A stretch of DNA of 22,768 nt from Nitrospira sp. SG-bin2 (GCA_002083405.1 LVWT01000007.1:1-22768), one strand, 5' to 3'. Shown: positions 1-8,030, counted from the stretch's first letter. Numbers and translations are program-made. The notes: a model not told the origin generated them from the letters alone.

Positions 1-1075
1 GCAGAATCTGTCCAAACAAGCGGAGCCACCTCTCACCTCTCATTTTGAGGGAGTTGCGTTTCTGCATTCAGACAACGTGGTTCCAAGTGTTGCTGTTGGT
101 TTCCACACCAAAAACAAAGACCGAACATTTAGCTGTCGCACAGATTGGATCCACCCCATCGATCGCAACTCTGGGATGATTACTTCTTGGGAGACAATTA
201 AGGATCAATATCCAAACAATGTAACCTTCTCTAACCATGCAGATGTACAAGGCATGTGGAATGAGGAAGAAGTGATGCTTTCGTGGACCAGCGAGATCGG
301 CAATACGGGAAGCTGTGTTCTGCCGCGATCCAAAGCAGGCACGGCTTCATCACTTATTCCTTTATCCAAAGACTGGAAAGAGTACAAAACTTACGTGTCT
401 AAATTGGAGGGAAGAAGATTTCTATTTCGCGGCCAAAATGAGCCCTGGAGACTGCGCACATCATTTCATAGATCCGGCCGTGCTGACCTAATGAGATTCA
501 TCCGAGAGGATGTTCAAATATTGCACAAACATCTTAGTGCTAGAACAAAGCATGTTTTTAACCTGGACAACGCTAATGAGAACGGTGCCTTCCATAACTT
601 AATTCAGCACCATGGGTATCCTACCCCATTGCTGGACTGGACATATTCGCCCTATGTCGCAGCTTTTTTTGCTTACCGTGGGATATCAAATGCTAAAGCG
701 CGGCGTGCAGGCATAAATGATAAAGTCAGAATTCTTGTGTTCAACCAGGCGCAATGGAAGAAAGATGTTAGCCAAGTTTACCAATTGATTAGTGCAGTGC
801 TGCATTTGTCCATCGGCGAATACTTGGCAATCGAGAATGAGAGAATGATTCCTCAACAGGCGGCGTCTACACTCACGAACATTGACGATATTGAGTCATA
901 CATCCAGCTTTGGGAAACTGCTGGTGGTCCGTACCTGACTGCCATTGACCTGCCTGTCTATGAACGAAAGAATATTATTCAAGAATTGGGTTATATGGGC
1001 ATAACGGCGGGAGCTATGTTCCCTGGTCTTGACGGAGCATGTGAGGAACTTAAGGAACGGAACTTCGATATCTAA
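1..1075 (+). CDS. FRG-domain protein, 5' end cut by the window
   Basis: The frame is open from base 2 without a stop, so the GTG at 77 is probably internal and the true start lies before the window. The C-terminal two thirds match the FRG domain: an FRGQ motif encoded near 428-437 within 'RFLFRGQNEPWRLRTSFHR', then 'QHHGYPTPLLDWTYSPYVAA' near 605-665, the hallmark Q-H-H-G-x-P-T-x-LLDW block. FRG proteins are named after the Phe-Arg-Gly motif; their biochemical activity is largely unknown and they are often found among phage-defence and other accessory genes. The N-terminal ~110 visible residues have no motif I recognise. The stop is TAA at 1073-1075. No membrane segment is visible. The DNA is clearly more AT-rich than the rest of the window, like the HNH gene downstream, suggesting joint acquisition. 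The family call is firm; the function is not. Confidence 0.85.
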   Translation, partial: QNLSKQAEPPLTSHFEGVAFLHSDNVVPSVAVGFHTKNKDRTFSCRTDWIHPIDRNSGMITSWETIKDQYPNNVTFSNHADVQGMWNEEEVMLSWTSEIGNTGSCVLPRSKAGTASSLIPLSKDWKEYKTYVSKLEGRRFLFRGQNEPWRLRTSFHRSGRADLMRFIREDVQILHKHLSARTKHVFNLDNANENGAFHNLIQHHGYPTPLLDWTYSPYVAAFFAYRGISNAKARRAGINDKVRILVFNQAQWKKDVSQVYQLISAVLHLSIGEYLAIENERMIPQQAASTLTNIDDIESYIQLWETAGGPYLTAIDLPVYERKNIIQELGYMGITAGAMFPGLDGACEELKERNFDI

Positions 1076-1315
1076 TCCAGCGAGAAGTACCCGTCTAGAT
1101 CGGCGCCTGAGTGTTGGTCGGACCTTGAACTGTGCATGCGCATGAAAGAATAGGAATCTGCGTGCTATTTTGTTCGCGGGCACCGAAATACCGTGAGCAG
1201 TTCTCTCGAAATTGCACTCTGACTCCTATTTCTTAAGCACTCGTCTCGACTCCTACCCACTGTCGCGATTGTTGTTTGCGAGTCTATTGCCCAATAAAGT
1301 TGCTACCACGCCAAA

Positions 1316-2359
1316 ATGTCACCGGATTTCGTACCAACATGCATATACTGCAAGAGAACCGATGTTCAGTTCAATCGTGAGCATGTCATCCCAGAGGCCT
1401 TTGGCATCTACGGATCCGATACTATGGTCCTCAATAACAATGAGGTTTGTAGGGACTGCAATTCGACATTGGGACGAGACCTAGATCAGATTCTTAGCCG
1501 AGATTCATTTGAAGGGATGATCCGTGCGAACTCACTAGCACAAGAACAAGGTGCTGGAGAGCGATTCTCCCCCCGACGTGCCTGGCTGTACGTTCCGGAT
1601 GAGCAACAGTTCGGCGTATTGCGCGGTGCACGGATGGTTATTGACCCAAACACTCGTCGTCCGACGCTTCTAGATCAGATTCTCGTCCGCTCTCAAGACG
1701 GATCTCTCCATACTTTTCTTGAGCACGACTTCTCTCAGGCGGCCGCTACTATCTTTCATAACCTTCCACCTCATGCCATTCGAGTAATTGGACTAAATAG
1801 AGAAAAAGTAGACGTGCTGATGCAGATGGTCAGAGATCGTGGCATAACTCTGAAAGATCGCGAGACGGTAGATCCCCCCGTGGCGATCCTGCAACCAGAC
1901 ATTCGTATGGTGACTGAAGGCCGAATTGATGTCAGGACATGGAGGGCAGTTGCCAAAATAGCATTCAACTACTTGGCATATCATGCAGGTGCTCAGTACG
2001 TTCTGTCAGGTAAATTCGATCCCATTCGAGATTTCGTCACTGGTAGGCGCACAGATCATGCGATGGTCCAGTTGCTGAACTCTCCGATTCTCGCCCATGA
2101 AACCTATCATTGGCGAGCTTTTGAAGGGCACTTGGTAGCCTATCAGGATGAGGGAAGAACGTTGCGAGGAAAAGTGTCCTTATACAACTCAATTACATAC
2201 GAGGTGATGTTGTGCGGTGACCTCGGACTTTATTACACGATGAAGCAAGGTCATGCATTCGATCCTATTCAAAAGACAATTATTACTCTTGGGAATCTGC
2301 CATTCAAAGTGTTGACTCCCACCGATGCTACACGTTTCTTATCCTTCTTCCCCATCTAA
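1316..2359 (+). CDS. HNH endonuclease
   Basis: A 347-residue protein with an N-terminal HNH nuclease zinc-finger module. C9-x-x-C12 is followed by H23 in 'REHVIPEAFG', an asparagine-rich stretch at 40-42, and C45-x-x-C48-N in 'VCRDCNSTLG'. This is the Cys4-supported beta-beta-alpha-metal fold in which H23 would be the catalytic base. The remaining ~290 residues are unassigned and may recognise the substrate. No good Shine-Dalgarno precedes the ATG at 1316, so the start is chosen because it sits just before the first CxxC motif. The gene follows the FRG gene by 240 bp on the same strand and shares its AT-rich composition. HNH enzymes of this kind occur in restriction, defence and mobile elements; the substrate cannot be told from sequence. 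Confidence 0.85.
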   Translation: MSPDFVPTCIYCKRTDVQFNREHVIPEAFGIYGSDTMVLNNNEVCRDCNSTLGRDLDQILSRDSFEGMIRANSLAQEQGAGERFSPRRAWLYVPDEQQFGVLRGARMVIDPNTRRPTLLDQILVRSQDGSLHTFLEHDFSQAAATIFHNLPPHAIRVIGLNREKVDVLMQMVRDRGITLKDRETVDPPVAILQPDIRMVTEGRIDVRTWRAVAKIAFNYLAYHAGAQYVLSGKFDPIRDFVTGRRTDHAMVQLLNSPILAHETYHWRAFEGHLVAYQDEGRTLRGKVSLYNSITYEVMLCGDLGLYYTMKQGHAFDPIQKTIITLGNLPFKVLTPTDATRFLSFFPI

Positions 2360-2529
2360 GCTAAAGAGATGGTGCCAGGCCCCATTTCACAACGCATGGC
2401 GGGCTGATTTGATCAAGACCCTCTCTCGCCCTCAGACTGATTCCCTCACTCCCTATAGACCAAGCCAGGAGAAGAAAACAGGGGCATTTTCCTTTATTCA
2501 TAGTCCACGCGCTCTACTAAACACACGCC

Positions 2530-2559
2530 TGAAATCCCCCGCGGCCACAGGCGATCGAC
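2530..2559. repeat. 30-bp exact direct repeat, copy A (DUF488 gene scrap)
   Basis: Bases 2530-2559 are identical to 3913-3942. In copy B the segment lies inside the DUF488 gene and encodes, on the minus strand, the family signature VDRLWPRGIS. Here it stands in the 266-bp gap (2360-2625) between the HNH gene and the peptidase gene. Upstream and downstream residues no longer resemble the family. It is probably a relic of a duplicated or recombined DUF488 gene. I see no other gene in this gap. Confidence 0.8.
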
Positions 2560-2625
2560 TAGGGGGGGCAAGGTAGCAGGAACCCTTTCCTCTCTTCAGC
2601 CGCTCGGCGCTCCAGGTGACACCGT

Positions 2626-3042
2626 TCAGCAATTCTTCGCTACCGCCAGATACCACTTCGGCTTCATTCTTCCGAAATCCCTCCTCACATGGCATTTCAG
2701 CGATCTCTTTGAATCTAGAACCCGCTCCCCTTCCGAATCCCGCACGAAGACCACCCAGTGCCAGCATGCTTGCCCCTGCTCGCGATGCCACTTGATCGCC
2801 AGCAAGGCCAAATCTGGCAGACTGCTCCAAGAATGAAAGGGTTGCTCTTTGGAATCTGTGCGTAGGCAATATTTCCGAAGAAGGCGGCGGACGTACGTCG
2901 TCTCAGACCACAACCGATGATCTGTTGCGAAGATGCCGAGCCGATTTGCGGTCCGTTGGGCTTGGCGGTAGGATATGCCGGCTATGGCCGCCACAGCAGC
3001 AATCCCGCAGCCGGTCCGTTCCAATTGCACGACGGGTTTCAT
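2626..3042 (-). CDS. C39/papain-like cysteine peptidase family protein
   Basis: A 138-residue protein that begins almost directly with the active-site block 'QLERTGCGIAAVAAIAGISY', as in C39-like and papain-like peptidases, where Q6 would be the oxyanion glutamine and C12 the nucleophile. H95 in 'CWHWVVFV' and D110 in 'RVLDSKR' complete a plausible Cys-His-Asp triad with the usual spacing of the fold. There is no signal peptide, membrane segment or ABC-transporter domain, so it is a stand-alone cytoplasmic domain, not a bacteriocin exporter. The start ATG at 3042 has only a weak AGG upstream. It lies 51 bp downstream of another minus-strand small gene and may be co-transcribed with it. No substrate peptide is visible nearby. 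Confidence 0.7.
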   Translation of the reverse strand: MKPVVQLERTGCGIAAVAAIAGISYRQAQRTANRLGIFATDHRLWSETTYVRRLLRKYCLRTDSKEQPFHSWSSLPDLALLAIKWHREQGQACWHWVVFVRDSEGERVLDSKRSLKCHVRRDFGRMKPKWYLAVAKNC

Positions 3043-3093
3043 GAATCTGCCTGGGCAAACAGGTGTGGAAAGCCACCATGCTGGGGAGGTCTT

Positions 3094-3366
3094 TTAGTTC
3101 TCCGGCATCTTGTCCACGACACGATCCCATTCTTTGACGGCCGGCTTCACATGATGTTCGAGGTGGGTAAGAGCCGCGTAGAGTCGCCCTTCGTATTCGT
3201 CGCGTTTCGCATTAGCCGGAGACAGCGTCTTCAGAATAGCCACGAGCCCCAAGATTTCTTCGGAGGTCTCTGCAATCTCATCGAGGTGGTTATCCAATAT
3301 CGGACTCGACGGCACCAGAAGCGACTCCTTCTCCGCCACCGCTGATGCCCGCGCTTTCTTAATCAT
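3094..3366 (-). CDS. Hypothetical helical protein (90 aa)
   Basis: A 90-residue, charged, predicted all-helical protein with no cysteines and no membrane segment. I do not recognise the family. A good AGGGG Shine-Dalgarno lies 7 bases before the ATG at 3366. The start overlaps the end of the upstream 67-residue gene by 8 bases, pointing to translational coupling. A histidine pair (LEHHVKPAVKEWDRVV) near residues 73-88 is the only conspicuous motif and is vaguely reminiscent of hemerythrin-like helices, too weak to call. The overlap and ribosome-binding site support it as a real gene. Confidence 0.6.
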   Translation of the reverse strand: MIKKARASAVAEKESLLVPSSPILDNHLDEIAETSEEILGLVAILKTLSPANAKRDEYEGRLYAALTHLEHHVKPAVKEWDRVVDKMPEN

Positions 3367-3562
3367 GGCGTTTCCCCTTCTTTAACCGCCGCTCCAGGTT
3401 GGCGACCCTTTGCTCCCATGCCTCAATCTCGACCATCCAATGCTTGATGAGCCTTCGATCGGGATGAGCCCGTTGCTGCTCAAGCGCGATCTTGATTCGA
3501 TGATCAGTAATCCGCCCTTTCAAACTCTCTAGGCGAAGTCGCAGCTTCTTGTTTCGCCCCAT
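3359..3562 (-). CDS. Hypothetical basic coiled-coil-like protein (67 aa)
   Basis: A 67-residue, strongly basic, helical protein rich in Lys, Arg, Leu and Glu ('NLERRLKKGKRHD' at the C terminus), probably a short coiled coil. I do not recognise the family. GGAGGGG lies directly before the ATG at 3562, close but purine-rich. It heads a minus-strand set of three small genes and overlaps the next one by 8 bases. A nucleic-acid or partner-binding role would suit the charge, but that is a guess. Confidence 0.5.
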   Translation of the reverse strand: MGRNKKLRLRLESLKGRITDHRIKIALEQQRAHPDRRLIKHWMVEIEAWEQRVANLERRLKKGKRHD

Positions 3563-3636
3563 ACCCCTCCAAAGCCATAACGGTACGCCGAAGGCCTTTC
3601 CCTGTCAATGAACGCCCACCCCCTGTTTCCGCTCAC

Positions 3637-4005
3637 TCATCGATCTGTGCGTGAGACTGATCTCGTTGTGAGAAAACTCCGAAGTGCGACAGCCTGATTG
3701 TGTTGTTCGTCCTTGGCCGAATAGAGCAGCGTGACCGTTCCCTTTTGGGCTTGCCCCTTCAGCTCCGTCACCAGTTCCTTCTTGTTTTTCAGTTCGGCAT
3801 GGTAACGCTGGCGGAATTCCTCCCACCTGGCAGGATCGTGGTTGAACCATTGTCTCAGCTTTGTTGACGGGCCGATGTCAGGCAGCCAGAGGTCGAGCTT
3901 CGCAGCTTCTTTTGAAATCCCCCGCGGCCACAGGCGATCGACGAGGATACGGAAGCCATCGGACCTGGCCGCCAGCTCATAGATCCGCTTGACCAAGATC
4001 TTCAT
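3637..4005 (-). CDS. DUF488 family protein (YeaO-like)
   Basis: A 122-residue protein with the DUF488/YeaO signature: 'RILVDRLWPRGISKEAAKLD' near residues 19-38, followed by LWLPDIGPSTKLRQWFNHDP and 'VTLLYSAKDEQHNQAVAL', the usual C-terminal block. Length is normal for the family. E. coli YeaO is a member without a settled function. The ATG at 4005 lies 10 bp after the stop of the aldo/keto reductase gene, so the two are probably one transcript. No clear Shine-Dalgarno is seen, which suggests dependence on upstream translation. The signature region is duplicated word for word at 2530-2559. Confidence 0.88.
   Translation of the reverse strand: MKILVKRIYELAARSDGFRILVDRLWPRGISKEAAKLDLWLPDIGPSTKLRQWFNHDPARWEEFRQRYHAELKNKKELVTELKGQAQKGTVTLLYSAKDEQHNQAVALRSFLTTRSVSRTDR
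3913..3942. repeat. 30-bp exact direct repeat, copy B
   Basis: Identical to 2530-2559. Here it is inside the intact DUF488 gene and encodes its most conserved motif. Flanking bases differ from copy A immediately outside the 30 bp, apart from a shared AGG one base further on. Confidence 0.85.
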
Positions 4006-4015
4006 ATGGGCCGCG

Positions 4016-4855
4016 CTATTGTCCGATGGTCTCGATCACGGCCAGCTCATCCGGCGTCAGCGTAAAGCGCTCGCACTGGAGGTCTTCCTTCATATGTTGC
4101 GGATTCGTTGTGCCGGTCAGGGGCAACATGCCGATCTGTTGCGAAAAGCGAAAGACGAGCTGAGCCAAGCCGGCTTGATACTTGGTTGCCAGCGCGCGCA
4201 GGTCTGGCTCGGCAAAGATCCCCGAATTGGCCGTGAGGAGCGAGAACCCCTGATAGATGATCCCGTGCGTCCGGCAAATTTCTCGCACGTCTTTATCCCA
4301 GCCAAAGGCCGCGTAGCACCGGTTCTGCACCACCATCGGCTTGTGTTTCGCCTTGGCACAAAGCAGCGTTAGCTGATCGGCCGAGACGTTGCTCACTCCG
4401 ATCATCTTTGTTTTGCCGACATCATATAGCGATTCGATCGCGGCCCATACCTCCCAATCATCAGCCCCTAAGCCACGCCGCGAATAAGGGCCATGCAGTA
4501 CGTAGGAGTCGAGATAGTCTGTGTGCAGATGGGCGAGCGAACTTTCGAAGGACTGCTGAACCTGGGTCGTGATGCTCGCATGAGCGTCGTAGGGCAGCCG
4601 ATGGTCCTGGCCGTTCACCGGTGTGAACTTTGTTTGGAGAAACAGCTTGTCGCGTGTAATCCCCTGCTTTGCAAGTTCGAGGAGCGCCTCCCCGACCCTC
4701 GCTTCATCGTAATGGACCAGTTGATTGGCCGTATCGATCGCGGTGAAACCTGCTTCCACTGCTTGCAATACCAGTCCAGTCGTGGCCTGTTTCTTCCAAG
4801 CCGTGCCGTACATAAAAGAAGGGATCGTCACACTGTTATAGGTCAGCATCGTCAT
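4016..4855 (-). CDS. Aldo/keto reductase
   Basis: A 279-residue NAD(P)H-dependent oxidoreductase of the AKR superfamily, a cytoplasmic TIM-barrel enzyme that reduces aldehydes and ketones. The catalytic tetrad is complete: D41 ('FTAIDTANQ'), Y49 ('HYDEARVGEAL'), K76 ('LQTKFTP') and H121 ('YVLHGPYS'). The 'KTKMIGVSNVSADQL' block and a C-terminal 'LPLTGTTNPQHMKEDL' cofactor-binding segment are also present. Length is slightly short but normal. A GGAG lies 7 bases before the ATG at 4855. It is followed after 10 bp by the DUF488 gene and is divergent from the small gene at 4936. Physiological substrate unknown. Confidence 0.93.
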   Translation of the reverse strand: MTMLTYNSVTIPSFMYGTAWKKQATTGLVLQAVEAGFTAIDTANQLVHYDEARVGEALLELAKQGITRDKLFLQTKFTPVNGQDHRLPYDAHASITTQVQQSFESSLAHLHTDYLDSYVLHGPYSRRGLGADDWEVWAAIESLYDVGKTKMIGVSNVSADQLTLLCAKAKHKPMVVQNRCYAAFGWDKDVREICRTHGIIYQGFSLLTANSGIFAEPDLRALATKYQAGLAQLVFRFSQQIGMLPLTGTTNPQHMKEDLQCERFTLTPDELAVIETIGQ

Positions 4856-4935
4856 CAGCCTGCTCCTTAAGCGGTATCACACCATACACAGATCGTTGTC
4901 GCAGTCTCAACCCAAGAATTGATACAGTGTGGTTC

Positions 4936-5259
4936 ATGGATTCTGAACAAGACGGCCAGTTGGTTGAACTCCGGCTCAGTTACCGCTATGTGAAGGCACA
5001 CCCATGGGTCGTGATGGCCATCAATGGATTTCTGTCGGCCTATTTTATGGAACAGCCGAGTTTTCGGGTCCAGCGACATTTTGACGAATTGGAATCGGGC
5101 ATGCACGTCTGGCTCTGCGAAGTGCCAGGCACGATGAAAATGGAGCGTCTACTGAAACGCCTGAAAGCCGACATTCCCGCGTTTCAACTGACGACAACTC
5201 CATCAACCGCCGACACCTGCCCACAGTATCTGATCGACAATCCCGATCCCGTCGCCTAG
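4936..5259 (+). CDS. Hypothetical protein (107 aa)
   Basis: I do not recognise this family. The protein has no signal peptide or clear membrane helix; 'HPWVVMAINGFLSAYFM' near residues 24-40 is hydrophobic but interrupted. The frame also allows a GTG start at 4927, but the ATG at 4936 gives a more ordinary N terminus (MDSEQDGQLVEL). Neither start has a convincing ribosome-binding site. It is divergent from the aldo/keto reductase and ends 80 bp before the lysine-dehydrogenase-like gene. An opposite-strand frame (4867-5106) covers the same DNA; I prefer the plus strand for its length and protein-like composition. Confidence 0.55.
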   Translation: MDSEQDGQLVELRLSYRYVKAHPWVVMAINGFLSAYFMEQPSFRVQRHFDELESGMHVWLCEVPGTMKMERLLKRLKADIPAFQLTTTPSTADTCPQYLIDNPDPVA

Positions 5260-5268
5260 CCCATCGAC

Positions 5269-5289
5269 ATGGCGAAAATCTTCCGCCAT
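5269..5289. terminator. Perfect 6-bp hairpin between genes
   Basis: ATGGCG and CGCCAT flank a 9-base loop just after the stop of the 107-residue gene. There is no following T-run, so intrinsic termination is doubtful. It could instead be a protein-binding site before the lysine operon. Confidence 0.3.
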
Positions 5290-5313
5290 ATACTTCAAAA
5301 TTCCAGAGAGGAG

Positions 5314-5319
5314 TATACT
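5314..5319 (+). promoter_or_regulatory. Possible -10 box of the lysine operon
   Basis: TATACT lies 20 bases before the ATG at 5340 and close to the GAGGT ribosome-binding site (5330-5334). No good -35 box is seen at the right spacing, so this is only a candidate. Confidence 0.25.
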
Positions 5320-5339
5320 AGAACCTAGCGAGGTACCTG

Positions 5340-6428
5340 ATGCATCGAGTGCTGGTCTTAGGGGCTGGGAAAATCGGTTCGCTGATCGCCTGTTTGCTGG
5401 CGCAACGAGGGACCTACGAGGTGCATCTGGGCGACATCACGCTGAACACCTCGAAACATCTCGTCGAAGATCTTCGATTGGAGGGCGTCACGCCCTGCAT
5501 TCTCGACGTCCGGCACCCCGACGCAGTGAGCGCCTACCTCTCGGCTCATCCCGTGGATGCGATCCTGTCGAGCCTTCCCTACTTTTGTAATCCCACAGTC
5601 GCAGGACTGGCATTAACCCATGGCCTGCACTATTTCGATCTCACGGAAGATGTTGAAGTCACGAACCAGATCAAGATTTTGAGCGCCGGAGCCGCTCATG
5701 CCTTCATGCCGCAATGCGGACTCGCGCCGGGCTTTATCAGCATCGCCGCCCATGACCTGATGACACATTTTGAAACATTGGACACGGTCAAGATGCGAGT
5801 AGGCGCTCTGCCGGTCCATCCCAGCAATGCGCTCAAGTACTCACTCACCTGGTCGACCGATGGGCTCATCAACGAGTACGGTAATCTCTGTTATGGGATC
5901 GAAGCCGGTGCGAAAGTCCCGCTCCAGCCGCTGGAGGGTTATGAGACGATCGAGCTGGACGGACTGCTCTACGAGGCCTTCAACACGTCGGGAGGGTTGG
6001 GTACACTTGCGGATAGTTATGCTGGAACCGTCCAGACGATGAATTATAAGACACTTCGTTATCCCGGCCATTGTGAAAAAATCCACTTGCTGATGAAGGA
6101 TCTTAAACTCAACGAAGACCGCGAGACGCTCAAGCGTGTTCTTGAACGGGCGATTCCGCAAACCCTCCAGGATGTCGTGCTGATCTATGCGTCAGTCACG
6201 GGGACAAAAGACGGCAGCCTCTTCGAAGAAAATTACGTCAAAAAGATTTATCCCCAGTGCATCAAAGGCCGGCTGTGGTCCGCCATTCAGGTCACAACAG
6301 CATCGAGCGCCTGCTGTGTCATGGATCTTGTGTTGAACCAGCCGTCTCAGTACCATGGGTTCATTACCCAGGAATCGGTCTCCTTGAAAGAATTCCTGGG
6401 CAATGATTTTGGAGCATGCTTCCGATGA
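5340..6428 (+). CDS. Lysine 6-dehydrogenase / saccharopine dehydrogenase-like
   Basis: A 362-residue protein that starts with a Rossmann nucleotide-binding motif, G8-A-G-K-I-G13, followed by 'GDITLNTSK', 'DVRHPDAVSAYL' and 'DAILSSLPYFCNPTVA', the order typical of the saccharopine dehydrogenase fold. 'CGLAPGFISIAAHDLM' near residues 127-142 marks the start of the C-terminal catalytic domain. Length is close to lysine 6-dehydrogenase (EC 1.4.1.18), which oxidises the epsilon-amino group of L-lysine to aminoadipate semialdehyde with NAD+. A saccharopine- or carboxynorspermidine-type reaction is the alternative. GAGGT is 5 bases before the ATG. The stop overlaps the next gene's start (ATGA at 6425-6428), and that neighbour is the dehydrogenase expected to use the product. 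The context strongly favours lysine breakdown. Confidence 0.8.
   Translation: MHRVLVLGAGKIGSLIACLLAQRGTYEVHLGDITLNTSKHLVEDLRLEGVTPCILDVRHPDAVSAYLSAHPVDAILSSLPYFCNPTVAGLALTHGLHYFDLTEDVEVTNQIKILSAGAAHAFMPQCGLAPGFISIAAHDLMTHFETLDTVKMRVGALPVHPSNALKYSLTWSTDGLINEYGNLCYGIEAGAKVPLQPLEGYETIELDGLLYEAFNTSGGLGTLADSYAGTVQTMNYKTLRYPGHCEKIHLLMKDLKLNEDRETLKRVLERAIPQTLQDVVLIYASVTGTKDGSLFEENYVKKIYPQCIKGRLWSAIQVTTASSACCVMDLVLNQPSQYHGFITQESVSLKEFLGNDFGACFR
6411..6414 (+). promoter_or_regulatory. Ribosome-binding site that decides the ALDH start
   Basis: GGAG lies 10 bases before the ATG at 6425 but only 1 base before the ATG at 6416, so the downstream start is the workable one. Confidence 0.6.
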
Positions 6429-7954
6429 ACAGCATTCAGACCGCTCTCAGAGATCTCGGTATTCAAGCAGTCAATTCCGGTGGGAGTACCGGTAGTGGCT
6501 GGTGGTCCGGCCGAAATGACGGGTCGCTCCTACAGTCGATCAACCCTTCAACTGGCGAGCAAATCGCCGGTATATATCCATGCTCGGCAGATGATTATCA
6601 GCGAATACTAAAAGAATCCGCTGAAACTTTTCGTGCGTGGCGTCTCGTCCCGGCACCAAAACGGGGTGAACTCGTTCGGCTCATCGGCCAAGCGCTCAGG
6701 GAGAAGAAGGATCAGCTTGGTACATTGGTGTCGCTGGAAGTCGGCAAGATCAAGGCGGAGGGTGATGGCGAGGTGCAGGAAATGATTGACATGGCCGATT
6801 TTGCCGTCGGCCAAGCGCGCATGCTGTACGGCGCGACCATGCAATCCGAGCGGCCGGCCCACCATATGTCCGAGCAATGGCATCCATTGGGGCCGATCGG
6901 TGTCATCACGGCATTCAATTTCCCCGTGGCCGTCTGGGCATGGAATGCCTTCATCGCCGCGATTGCCGGCGACACCATCATCTGGAAACCCTCGCCGAAG
7001 GCCCCCCTCTGTGCCATTGCCGTACAGAACATTTGCAACCGTGTCATGCAGCAGCAGGGCTATGCGGGCATATTTTCGCTCTTTATTACAGACCAGACGA
7101 ACCTGGCCGAGCTGATGGTGCAAGATACCAGGCTGCCGTTGATTTCATTCACCGGATCAGTGGCGGTCGGACGCCGTGTGGCCTCAGTTGTCGGCCAGCG
7201 TTTGGGACGAACGCTGTTGGAACTGAGCGGCAATAATGCCGTGATTGTCGATGACACCGCCGATTTGGATATGGCCGTGCGTGCCGTCCTGTTCGGCGCC
7301 GTCGGAACGGCCGGCCAGCGCTGCACAACCACGCGGCGTCTCTTTGTCCATGAATCGCGCTATGAAGAGTTGGCAGGCAAGTTAGTGAAGGCCTATGCCC
7401 AAGTTCGCATCGGGAATCCCCTTGAGCAGGATGTGCTTTTGGGACCGCTCATCGACCAGGCAGCGGTTGAGAGCTATCGCGCCGCTCTCGACGAGGTGAA
7501 AAAGGAAGGTGGCGAGGTCCTTTGCGGCGGCCATGTACTGAATCGGCCAGGACACTTTGTGGAACCGACCATCGTCCGCGCACAAAACCACTGGCCCATC
7601 GTCCAGCGTGAAACCTTCGGCCCAATTTTATACGTCATGACTTTTCAAACGATCGAAGAAGCGATCGCGATGCAGAACAATGTCCCTCAAGGACTATCCT
7701 CCGCCATGTTCTCCAATGATATTCGCCGCACCGGACAATTCCTTTCAGCGTCCGGCAGCGACTGCGGCATTGCCAACATCAATATCGGCACGTCCGGGGC
7801 TGAAATCGGCGGGGCGTTCGGCGGTGAAAAAGAAACAGGCGGCGGGCGCGAAGCAGGATCGGATGCCTGGAAAGCCTACATGCGCCGCCAGACCAATACG
7901 ATCAACTGGGGAACAGATTTGCCGCTGGCCCAAGGCATCAAGTTTGGGGAGTAA
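6425..7954 (+). CDS. ALDH7-type aminoadipate-semialdehyde dehydrogenase
   Basis: An NAD-dependent aldehyde dehydrogenase of 509 residues counted from the ATG at 6425. All family landmarks are present: N165 in 'ITAFNFPVAVWAWN', 'WKPSPKAPL', 'SFTGSVAVGRRV', E266 in 'LLELSGNNAVI', the nucleophile C300 in 'GTAGQRCTTTRRLF', and 'RETFGPILYVM'. The N-terminal 'GSINPSTGEQI'-type strand and the 'GIANINIGTSGAEIGGAFGG' block fit the ALDH7 (antiquitin) subfamily, which oxidises aminoadipate semialdehyde/piperideine-6-carboxylate to 2-aminoadipate (EC 1.2.1.31). It overlaps the upstream lysine-dehydrogenase-like gene by ATGA, implying coupled translation. A start at 6416 is possible but poorly placed relative to GGAG at 6411. 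It is followed by a VOC-family gene after 76 bp. Confidence 0.92.
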   Translation: MNSIQTALRDLGIQAVNSGGSTGSGWWSGRNDGSLLQSINPSTGEQIAGIYPCSADDYQRILKESAETFRAWRLVPAPKRGELVRLIGQALREKKDQLGTLVSLEVGKIKAEGDGEVQEMIDMADFAVGQARMLYGATMQSERPAHHMSEQWHPLGPIGVITAFNFPVAVWAWNAFIAAIAGDTIIWKPSPKAPLCAIAVQNICNRVMQQQGYAGIFSLFITDQTNLAELMVQDTRLPLISFTGSVAVGRRVASVVGQRLGRTLLELSGNNAVIVDDTADLDMAVRAVLFGAVGTAGQRCTTTRRLFVHESRYEELAGKLVKAYAQVRIGNPLEQDVLLGPLIDQAAVESYRAALDEVKKEGGEVLCGGHVLNRPGHFVEPTIVRAQNHWPIVQRETFGPILYVMTFQTIEEAIAMQNNVPQGLSSAMFSNDIRRTGQFLSASGSDCGIANINIGTSGAEIGGAFGGEKETGGGREAGSDAWKAYMRRQTNTINWGTDLPLAQGIKFGE

Positions 7955-8018
7955 CCAGGTCGTCATTCGCAATACAGTCGCAGCGTCACCCTACGACTGG
8001 CGTCTGACGATCCCGTTC

Positions 8019-8025
8019 AGGGAGG
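8019..8025 (+). promoter_or_regulatory. Strong Shine-Dalgarno fixing the VOC gene start
   Basis: AGGGAGG lies 5 bases before the ATG at 8031. The longer open frame upstream (back to 7680) only overlaps the ALDH gene out of frame, so this site decides the start. Confidence 0.8.
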
Positions 8026-8030
8026 TTGCC

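Noticed and set aside
2368..2495. Strings such as GGTGCCAGGCCCCATTTC and AGGGGCATTTTCC after the HNH gene, reminiscent of transposon ends
   Set aside because: No transposase or convincing inverted partner was found in the gap, so the similarity is too weak to call.
2498..2869. A 123-residue minus-strand open frame next to the peptidase gene
   Set aside because: It overlaps the peptidase gene in another frame and has no recognisable motif.
7680..8030. A 117-residue N-terminal extension of the VOC gene
   Set aside because: It overlaps the ALDH gene out of frame and reads as shadow sequence; a strong ribosome-binding site precedes the ATG at 8031.
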